Positions 1-4,546 of a DNA stretch of 10,108 nt are shown piece by piece (positions within the stretch are counted from its first letter, which is position 1; each line of letters starts with the position of its first letter). A model generated the notes under the pieces. The model ran no database searches. It was given only the letters and a program-made list of their open reading frames with translations, and was not told the DNA's origin. Both the position numbers and the translations under genes were made by a program. Source of the stretch: RGIG6353 sp964558655 (GTDB lineage: Bacteria > Bacillota > Clostridia > Oscillospirales > SIG627); contig CAZLEX010000042.1 of assembly GCA_964558655.1 (NCBI GenBank), positions 1 through 10,108 of the forward strand. The letters run 5' to 3'.

Positions 1-92
1 AAATGATGGGACTTATCGGTGCGGGCAACAACCCGATGGTCGGTATGACCGTTGCGGTTGCGGTCGCAGTCGAAGAGGCTATGAAGGCTTGA
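1..92 (+). CDS. 3' end of a conserved gene (possibly GGGtGRT family)
   Basis: Frame 3 is open from the window edge to TGA at 90-92. It reads about 29 codons ending in a Gly/Asn/Pro-containing stretch (GAGNNPMVGMTVAVAVAVEE) and a short AMKA tail. The glycine-rich, low-complexity Ala/Val helix is typical of a conserved enzyme C-terminus. From memory it resembles the end of GGGtGRT-family proteins (Pfam PF14057), but with only 30 residues this is a weak recognition, not a call. A strong terminator follows within 30 nt, which supports a real gene end. The higher GC content contrasts with the cassette that begins at about 155. Confidence 0.5.
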   Translation, partial: MMGLIGAGNNPMVGMTVAVAVAVEEAMKA

Positions 93-117
93 ATTGAGGG
101 CTTTTTGATAAAATTAT

Positions 118-151
118 CCCTACCGTTGTTAAGACGGTAGGGTATTTTTTT
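118..151 (+). terminator. Rho-independent terminator of the first gene
   Basis: A perfect 9-bp stem (CCCTACCGT at 118-126 with ACGGTAGGG at 134-142) has a 7-nt loop and is followed by TATTTTTTT. It starts 26 nt after the stop codon at 92. The repeat copy at 155 begins just after its T-run. Confidence 0.9.
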
Positions 152-154
152 GCC

Positions 155-207
155 TTTTGCCGAGAGACTGAAAATTTTGGCACCGTATTTTCAGCTGTGT
201 TTCTTCG
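155..207. repeat. Left 53-bp direct repeat (copy 1)
   Basis: This block matches 3492-3544 at 51 of 53 positions; the differences are G180/A3517 and A193/G3530. Similarity stops abruptly at 207/208. It sits directly downstream of a terminator, as does copy 2. The two copies bracket the 3.3-kb accessory cassette, so they may be attachment-like sites, recombination scars, or two copies of an interspersed intergenic repeat. No integrase or transposase gene lies between them. Confidence 0.85.
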
Positions 208-304
208 TAAAAGTGTGCATCAACTTATCATATTGAGACTCAAGGTGTTCCAACTTTTGAGTGCATGCAGATATAAGTCCAACATTACTGTCGCCAATTT
301 CAAG
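191..304 (-). pseudogene. Possible remnant of a small helical protein
   Basis: The minus strand between the putative immunity gene and repeat copy 1 is open for 37 codons, from just after a stop at 305-307 to TGA at 191-193. It reads as a plausible protein tail, with a segment like QKLEHLESQYDKLM. Its last codons run into repeat copy 1. There is no usable start codon or ribosome binding site. The TQKLE segment is loosely reminiscent of the SQELD motif of Spo0E-like phosphatases, but that is only a guess. It may be a truncated gene end cut by the repeat junction, or chance. Confidence 0.2.
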
Positions 305-309
305 TTACT

Positions 310-546
310 TTATTCCTGAACAGTCCACTCGAATAAATCTTTAAAGTCTTCATAACATTTTTCACATATCCAGTGGTAATTATTTTCAGAGGAATATGCT
401 ACTTTTGTATTCTTATCGATGCGTTCTGAACAAAATTCGCAGTGCTCGTGTTCCCATCCTTCTCTGTATACCTTGAAAGTTTGTTTCTTTAAAGTTTTTC
501 TATACAAATAGTTCATTTGATTTGTTAAGCGCCAATCATTATTCAT
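310..546 (-). CDS. Small CxxC/CxxC protein, putative immunity protein for the adjacent toxin
   Basis: This is a 78-aa soluble protein. It has two cysteine pairs, C36-EF-C39 and C61-EK-C64, spaced like a zinc ribbon, and is rich in acidic and aromatic residues (WEHEHCEFC, HWICEKCYEDF). The start ATG at 544-546 is preceded by AAGGAG at 8-nt spacing. It begins 17 nt after the stop of the type-37-like toxin gene and is surely co-transcribed with it. I recall similar small MNxDWRLTNQ-type proteins in Firmicutes accessory regions but know no assigned biochemical function. The immunity role is inferred from position: a small acidic gene directly downstream of a toxin domain. Alternatives are a zinc-binding regulator or an unrelated cargo protein. 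No clear terminator follows it. Confidence 0.75.
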   Translation of the reverse strand: MNNDWRLTNQMNYLYRKTLKKQTFKVYREGWEHEHCEFCSERIDKNTKVAYSSENNYHWICEKCYEDFKDLFEWTVQE

Positions 547-563
547 TATTAAAACTCCTTATG

Positions 564-836
564 TTATTTTCTTTCAACCCGACCATCCGGGAAAACACGA
601 TATTTATTTCCGTTTGAATCAGTGTAATCCCAATGTGGACCTATAGGATCGCCGTGATTTAGATCTGCGTTCCATTTTTCGCCGGTGTTTGAGTTATACC
701 AGTTACCTTTGCCCTCACTTGGGCCGGATTTTCCTCGCCACTCAAAACCTTTACCGGGAGATTTGCTATTGTCATTACCGGGATACCTAATTGATTTATT
801 TGTTCCTTTGAATAATTCACTATTGCCCTTACTCAT
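564..836 (-). CDS. Stand-alone polymorphic toxin type 37-like domain
   Basis: The 90-aa product has a short polar lead (about residues 1-27), then a compact domain. Landmarks are GKGFEWRGK (28-36), a WYN..TGE stretch (47-53), DLNH (58-61), IGPHWDY (65-71) and the C-terminal YRVFPDGR (79-86). This pattern matches what I know of the polymorphic toxin type 37 C-terminal domain, thought to be a nuclease; H61, H68, D70 and R80 are candidate active-site residues. The domain is normally the tip of a large secreted toxin, but here there is no delivery module. The start ATG at 834-836 is preceded by AAAGGAGG at good spacing. The ATG 18 nt earlier (852-854) overlaps that Shine-Dalgarno and is unlikely. 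The gene overlaps the DUF4417 gene by 8 nt, suggesting translational coupling. The small gene downstream is the candidate immunity protein. Confidence 0.8.
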   Translation of the reverse strand: MSKGNSELFKGTNKSIRYPGNDNSKSPGKGFEWRGKSGPSEGKGNWYNSNTGEKWNADLNHGDPIGPHWDYTDSNGNKYRVFPDGRVERK

Positions 837-1563
837 CCCTCTTCCTCCTTTCAAATGCTTTTGCCGTTTGACCGGAAAAAGATAAGATGTTTATGCCTTG
901 TGCCGCCAACTCTTCAAAACAAGGATAGTTTGCTGAGCCGTATACGATAATAGTGTGAGGTTGGAGAACTTTTACAAGTTCGGAAAGTCCATCGGTAAAA
1001 CGCACACGGTCTTCATATTTGCGAGGACTGCCGCCTACAGTGCCAATAACAACCATGCTGTTTTTCGGGATGCCGTCAAAGCAATATCTATAGGTTTCAG
1101 ATGTTCCCCAACGGACATTGTTGATGACGGCAAGCCCATTCTTGCCGAGCCAGTAACCGAATGCACGCATACGGTATGTATTATACAGCTTGATAGGTTC
1201 CGGAAAATCCTGATAGGTTGAGAAGTCCGGAGTTATTACTCCTGAGAAATGGCGAAGAACTTTTAATGCAGAGTTGTAATCGTGCCAAATACCGTGCGGA
1301 CTATCAAACTTGTAATCATCCATATACCAGCATACAAAGGCATCGTGTTTAAAATCGAGTTCTTTTTTGATTCGCTGCTTTTTGTAGATGGCTTTGGCTT
1401 CGTCCCAAGTAATAATATCACTCGGCGGGTGTTCTGATGTTGTTGGACAGATTGGAATATCGTTTCTTGTAAAATCGGCTCCATCAAGCATAAATGCATT
1501 CCATATATCTTTAAGTCCTGCACGATTTGTCTTTATTGTACCACAGTTTTCAATAATTTTCAA
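829..1563 (-). CDS. DUF4417 domain protein, first gene of the toxin operon
   Basis: The 244-aa soluble protein has a variable N-terminus (1-70). Its conserved core runs from about 71 to 230, with FVCWYMDDYKFDSPHGIWHD (76-95), a TPDFSTYQDFPEP block (111-123), RWGTSETYRYCFDGIP (151-166), a TVGGSPRKYED loop (175-185) and IIVYGSA (205-211). This matches DUF4417 (PF14386), found largely in phages, plasmids and integrative elements; its biochemical function is unknown to me. Start choice: GGAGG lies 8 nt upstream of the TTG at 1561-1563. The in-frame TTG at 1576-1578 would overlap that site, so the shorter form is preferred. Its 3' end carries the ribosome binding site of the toxin gene, and the stop codon overlaps the toxin start. 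It may regulate or chaperone the toxin, or the three genes may form one antiphage unit; this is inference. Confidence 0.85.
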   Translation of the reverse strand: MKIIENCGTIKTNRAGLKDIWNAFMLDGADFTRNDIPICPTTSEHPPSDIITWDEAKAIYKKQRIKKELDFKHDAFVCWYMDDYKFDSPHGIWHDYNSALKVLRHFSGVITPDFSTYQDFPEPIKLYNTYRMRAFGYWLGKNGLAVINNVRWGTSETYRYCFDGIPKNSMVVIGTVGGSPRKYEDRVRFTDGLSELVKVLQPHTIIVYGSANYPCFEELAAQGINILSFSGQTAKAFERRKRDE

Positions 1564-1752
1564 TTTATATTCCTCCAATTCGGATAGTTTTGAACAGACA
1601 ATTCTACATCTATTGTGGAAAAGTGCGTCGAGATATGGTAGAATATAGTTGTCGGTTCTTTCAATTTCATTTTAATGGAATTGGAGAGAAAAGTCGTTCC
1701 GATGCAGTTGCGATAAAGTTGCGATATAGTTATGATGGAAGGGGTGAACATT
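1564..1752. promoter_or_regulatory. Divergent control region between the two cassette operons
   Basis: Two TAGAAT -10-like boxes point away from each other. One is on the minus strand at 1601-1606 with TCGACG at 1625-1630 (18-nt spacer). The other is on the plus strand at 1639-1644, preceded by an extended TGG, with no good -35. They lie in the arms of an interrupted inverted repeat, 1597-1607 and 1638-1653. Downstream on the plus side are an imperfect palindrome (1662-1683, one mismatch) and tandem 11-bp repeats GTTGCGATAAA (1707-1717) and GTTGCGATATA (1718-1728), with a degenerate third unit to 1739. Operator function is inferred. Confidence 0.5.
1707..1739 (+). repeat. 11-bp tandem repeats upstream of the macro-domain gene
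   Basis: Two units, GTTGCGATAAA and GTTGCGATATA, differ at one base. A looser third unit is GTTATGATGGA. The period equals about one helical turn, as in tandem operators. They lie in the probable 5' leader, just before the Shine-Dalgarno of the gene starting at 1753. Confidence 0.7.
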
Positions 1753-2847
1753 TTGAAATTTAATATATCGTCTTATATATTGACAATGAAGAAGTATGCT
1801 ATAAACAGAAATATGTCTAATGAGGACTTTACACGCGAGTTATTTACCCCGTTTGTTACGGCAGGTAATGTGAAAGATAAAAACGGAGAATTGTTAGAAT
1901 TAAACAAATCAAGAGTGAGCAGGTTATTAGCACAAAAGGACGATGTACCGTCAGCGATGCGGAATGCGTTGTCTATGCTTGATATAGCGGAAAGAACCGC
2001 AGAAAGCTTTGCGGATTTTCTTACGGATAATATTGATGCTCACAGATATAATGATCTTGTTGCGGATATGAGTCAACTGGTAGGATCGGTTCTTGCCAAA
2101 AGAGCTAAAAACAACGATATCTCAATGTTTCTAACAGAAATGTTTATTGAAGCCGTTAAGATAGATAATGTTGCAAGTGATAATAAAGATGCACTTATCT
2201 GGAATAACGGAAACAATTCAATAGAAATAGTCGAAGGTGATATATTTAAGTTCGCTTTTGAAAATCGTAGCAGAACTGCAAAAAATATTGTCGTTATACC
2301 GGTAAATACCGCTTTCGATACGCATGTGTCAACAAAGCTGGGAACTGATGGAACGCCACTTGTTTCCGAAAACACACTGCACGGCAAATGGCTTATTAGA
2401 TGGACAAGAAGCGGAGAAAGCGTAGCCGGTCTTGATGGCAGAATAGCCGAAAGCCTTAATTGTCAGGGGAAGACACCAATTTGTAAATCAAAATCCAAAA
2501 ACGGAAAAGCGGACTGTTATGAAATAGGAACTACTGCTATTATTGATATAAGAAAAGCAGTATTTTATTTGGTTGCTACCGCTACATTTGATGAAATGAA
2601 TAATGCACACTCGACAAAAGAAGAAATCAAAACGGCTCTTATTGAGCTGTTGAAGATTTATGACAATTTTGGGCAAGGCTATCCGATGTATATTCCATTA
2701 TTTGGAACAGGGCGTTCAAGAGCAGGGCTAAGTTATCAAGAATCTTTTGAATTGATTAAACAGACGCTCTTAGAAAATAAAAATCGGATACAGGGGCATG
2801 TCAAAATAGTAATTTTATCCGAAGCGATGAAAGATATTAGATTGTAA
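1753..2847 (+). CDS. HTH-like module fused to Thoeris-type (DUF6430-like) macro domain; ThsA-like effector
   Basis: The 364-aa protein is predicted soluble. Residues 1-90 are helical with an HTH-like segment (LNKSRVSRLLAQKDDVPSA, 50-68). Residues 95-140 are a helical linker. Residues 157-358 form a macro domain with EGDIF (161-165), VIPVN (181-185), FDT (188-190), an HG pair (210-211) and the phosphate loop IPLFGTGRSRAG (314-325). The overall order resembles the macro domain of type II Thoeris ThsA, which binds a TIR-made nucleotide signal. Type II ThsA has two N-terminal membrane helices; none are seen here. Start: GAAGGGGTG sits about 8 nt before TTG 1753-1755. The upstream ATGs (1732, 1735) abut or overlap that site and lack their own. 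The TIR-like gene follows after 19 nt, so the pair is an operon. The N-terminal module may bind DNA, RNA or protein; its role is unknown. Alternative: an ADP-ribose-processing enzyme. Confidence 0.8.
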   Translation: MKFNISSYILTMKKYAINRNMSNEDFTRELFTPFVTAGNVKDKNGELLELNKSRVSRLLAQKDDVPSAMRNALSMLDIAERTAESFADFLTDNIDAHRYNDLVADMSQLVGSVLAKRAKNNDISMFLTEMFIEAVKIDNVASDNKDALIWNNGNNSIEIVEGDIFKFAFENRSRTAKNIVVIPVNTAFDTHVSTKLGTDGTPLVSENTLHGKWLIRWTRSGESVAGLDGRIAESLNCQGKTPICKSKSKNGKADCYEIGTTAIIDIRKAVFYLVATATFDEMNNAHSTKEEIKTALIELLKIYDNFGQGYPMYIPLFGTGRSRAGLSYQESFELIKQTLLENKNRIQGHVKIVILSEAMKDIRL

Positions 2848-2866
2848 AGCGAAAGAGGTGTTTTAA

Positions 2867-3379
2867 ATGTTATACAGAACAAGGACATATATAGCAGCAG
2901 ATTGGACGGGTGACAGGGAAATTGTTGATAAACTAAGAGAATGGAATGATAGCGAATGGTATGCGATGAATTTTTCAGATGCTCATGATTTAACGCAGTC
3001 GAGAGATAGCAGTTTGCCGTGTACAATAAAAAAATCATTGTCAGAACGATTGAACGGATCGAAAACTTTCGTTTTAATCGTTGGTGCAAATACAAAGAAT
3101 CTAACCAAAGGTGCTTGTAGATATTGTTCTTCTTACAATTGCGGAACATGTTCCAAACATTATAGTGTGGATAATAGAAGTTATATTGAGTATGAATGTG
3201 AAAAAGCGATACGAGATAATCTGAAAATTGTTGTAATCTATAATTACGCAAATGTGGATAAAAGCAAATGCCCCGATTGTATAAAATATTACGGAGTACA
3301 TATTCCTGCTTACTATTATGCAAGTAACGGAAAATGCTATTGGAATACGGCAAGTATCAAAGAAGCAATCAACGGGTAA
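2867..3379 (+). CDS. TIR-like (ThsB-type, DUF1863-like) protein
   Basis: The 170-aa soluble protein has a TIR/flavodoxin-like pattern. It has a first strand TYIAADWTGD (7-16), an acidic DAHDLTQSRD loop (38-47), a basic helix after IKKSL (54-58), a strand FVLIVGANT (68-76), IEYECEKAI (107-115) and a strand LKIVVIYNY (119-127). This order resembles the MTH538/ThsB TIR-like family, whose members cleave NAD to make a signal on phage infection. The glutamates at 108, 110 and 112 are candidates for the NADase residue, but I cannot align them. Between strand and helix it carries a cysteine cluster (C84, C87, C92, C95), with a further CPDC at 135-138, suggesting a metal-binding insertion. The ATG has AGAGGTG at 8 nt. 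It follows the macro-domain gene and is closed by a strong terminator. It is proposed to be the sensor partner of that protein. Confidence 0.8.
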   Translation: MLYRTRTYIAADWTGDREIVDKLREWNDSEWYAMNFSDAHDLTQSRDSSLPCTIKKSLSERLNGSKTFVLIVGANTKNLTKGACRYCSSYNCGTCSKHYSVDNRSYIEYECEKAIRDNLKIVVIYNYANVDKSKCPDCIKYYGVHIPAYYYASNGKCYWNTASIKEAING

Positions 3380-3437
3380 ATTGTAAGTCCTTTTAGGTAG
3401 TGGCACGGAACTTTTGGACTAATTCAACACCAAACTA

Positions 3438-3477
3438 CGATAGCACATTTCTTGGCTTGAAGTGTGCTATCGTTTTT
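3438..3477 (+). terminator. Rho-independent terminator of the macro-TIR operon
   Basis: A perfect 10-bp stem (CGATAGCACA at 3438-3447 with TGTGCTATCG at 3463-3472) has a 15-nt loop and is followed by TTTTT. It lies 58 nt after the TIR gene stop and just upstream of repeat copy 2. Confidence 0.92.
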
Positions 3478-3491
3478 ACCTTCTGCCGACA

Positions 3492-3544
3492 TTTTGCCGA
3501 GAGACTGAAAATTTTGACACCGTATTTTCGGCTGTGTTTCTTCG
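3492..3544. repeat. Right 53-bp direct repeat (copy 2)
   Basis: Copy 2 matches 155-207 at 51/53. GCCGA at 3496-3500 can pair with TCGGC at 3542-3546, and GAAAAT with ATTTTC inside, so the unit may fold; the outer pairing is lost in copy 1. An extra related motif (TGCCGACATTTTGCC) precedes it. The reverse complement reads like spurious small proteins that I recall from many Clostridia genomes, suggesting an interspersed intergenic repeat family (recollection, untested). Confidence 0.85.
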
Positions 3545-3684
3545 GCACACAAAGGCATATTCGGACAGCTGTATGAAGCGATTACACAGTTTACCGCGAG
3601 AAAACGGTGCACGATGGATACTCCTTCTGAGGTAACGCCGGTAGAATTGATGACGGTTCGTGTATCCGGGCAAGAACGGTACAT
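3545..3684. other. Unassigned segment adjoining repeat copy 2
   Basis: This stretch holds no convincing gene. Plus-strand frame 2 is open from 3518 to TAA at 3737-3739 and reads as fluent protein (for example TPSEVTPVELMTVRVSGQE). However, its only ATG (3614) has no Shine-Dalgarno, and the frame runs through the following hairpin. It is probably the rest of the repeat element, or a decayed coding remnant. Confidence 0.4.
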
Positions 3685-3737
3685 AAAAATATGCACCCTT
3701 GAAAAGTTCAGAGCTTTTCGGTGGTGCATATTTTTTT
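3685..3737. terminator. Bidirectional hairpin terminator after the amidase gene
   Basis: ATGCACC at 3691-3697 pairs with GGTGCAT at 3723-3729. The stem is extended by A-tract/T-tract pairing on both sides, with an inner GAAAAG/CTTTTC stem. T-runs follow in both directions. It starts 9 nt beyond the amidase stop (minus strand) and also blocks plus-strand read-through. Confidence 0.88.
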
Positions 3738-3745
3738 AAAGTTTT

Positions 3746-4480
3746 TTACGGAAAAGACAGGTATCTGCGTGAAACATATCCTCTTTGGCCCATGTAAGAT
3801 ATTTTGTACCAATGTCCGTTTCTTTCCAGAACATTTACGGTAGAGCCGTTCGGAATTTTCATGATAATCGGAGCGAAAAGAGAGGGAGATGAACGCATAT
3901 TGAGCCGTGAACCCATAGTGGAGACTTGAGCGGGAATACCGCCGTTCGTTTCGGCGTCAAGATATTCCTCTATCGACTGTGCGAAATTTTTTGCAATGGC
4001 GTCAATGTTGCTTTTTATCCATGCGGCGTCTTCCTCATTGTCGTGATAGGCGATTTCAACCAAAACCGACGGAGCCTTTGTGTAACGCAATTCGGCAAGA
4101 GTTCCCGATGTGCGAGTTTGAACTTTGTCGGGATACGGATATATCGATTTGAAATTATCGGCCACTATTTCGGCAAGCTTTTTTCCCTGAACGCTTCCGG
4201 GATAGTAATATACATCGGTCCCCATAAGCTGTCCCGAAAGGGCTTCCGGAGCGGCGTTTGAGTGAAGTGCGAAGTGCAAAACGGGATTTTTCGAGTTGGA
4301 ATCGGCCGTAATCTGATTGACGGTCATTTCGGGGGAGTTTCTGTAACAGCATATTCCGCTTGATGTAAGATACTCCTCCAGCCTGTCGGCAATCAAATTC
4401 ATGTAGTATTCTTCGTTCCCGCCGCCCGCATATTCGTTGTACTGCTGGGTTGAAGGACTTAAGTAAACACAGGAAATAAT
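3746..4480 (-). CDS. N-acetylmuramoyl-L-alanine amidase (Amidase_3) with C-terminal SH3 domain; apparent ATT start
   Basis: The product is a zinc amidase that cleaves the MurNAc-L-Ala bond in peptidoglycan. The Amidase_3 domain spans about residues 5-175: VYLSPSTQQ (5-13), NEEYYMN (22-28, with E24 a likely zinc ligand), FALHSNA (70-76, H73) and VLVEIAYHDN (139-148, catalytic E142). A bacterial SH3 domain follows (about 184-242: RLNMRSSPS, GHWYKI, GYVSRRYL). The first ATG is at 4400-4402, but that start would remove the conserved first strand and E24. The frame continues upstream to a TAA at 4490-4492 with no ATG, GTG or TTG. AAGGG (4487-4491) lies 6 nt before ATT at 4478-4480, so an ATT start is proposed; a frameshift near the 5' end is the alternative. 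No signal peptide is visible. It lies downstream of csaB, beyond a hairpin. Confidence 0.88.
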   Translation of the reverse strand: MISCVYLSPSTQQYNEYAGGGNEEYYMNLIADRLEEYLTSSGICCYRNSPEMTVNQITADSNSKNPVLHFALHSNAAPEALSGQLMGTDVYYYPGSVQGKKLAEIVADNFKSIYPYPDKVQTRTSGTLAELRYTKAPSVLVEIAYHDNEEDAAWIKSNIDAIAKNFAQSIEEYLDAETNGGIPAQVSTMGSRLNMRSSPSLFAPIIMKIPNGSTVNVLERNGHWYKISYMGQRGYVSRRYLSFP

Positions 4481-4491
4481 ATCACACCCTT
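4481..4491 (-). promoter_or_regulatory. Ribosome binding site that points to an ATT start
   Basis: On the minus strand AAGGG (4491-4487) is followed by six bases and then ATT ATT. No standard start codon is in frame between this site and the ATG at 4402, 79 nt away. Confidence 0.5.
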
Positions 4492-4505
4492 ATATATTTG
4501 TGAGT

Positions 4506-4541
4506 AAAGCCCCTCAAAACGCTTTCTTTTTGAGAGGCTTT
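4506..4541. terminator. Hairpin between csaB and the amidase gene
   Basis: A 14-bp stem with one mismatch (4506-4519 with 4528-4541; core CCCCTCAAAA/TTTTGAGAGG) has an 8-nt loop. It begins 5 nt after the csaB stop. The T-run is weak on the minus strand (CTTTA) and better on the plus strand (CTTTTCACTTTATTTT). It may attenuate transcription into the amidase gene or protect the csaB mRNA end rather than fully terminate. Confidence 0.7.
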
Positions 4542-4546
4542 TCACT

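Noticed and set aside
236..262. ACTCAA/TTGAGT hairpin as a terminator for the toxin-immunity operon
   Set aside because: Only six pairs, a loose loop and no T-run on the minus strand.
2736..3353. 205-codon minus-strand frame opposite the TIR-like gene
   Set aside because: Antisense to a family-recognisable gene with a good ribosome binding site and terminator; its composition looks like a shadow.
155..3544. Insertion sequence or transposon
   Set aside because: No transposase or integrase and no terminal inverted repeats; only direct repeats are present.
3424..3729. 101-codon minus-strand frame over the repeat region
   Set aside because: It spans two terminator hairpins and the interspersed repeat and has no Shine-Dalgarno.
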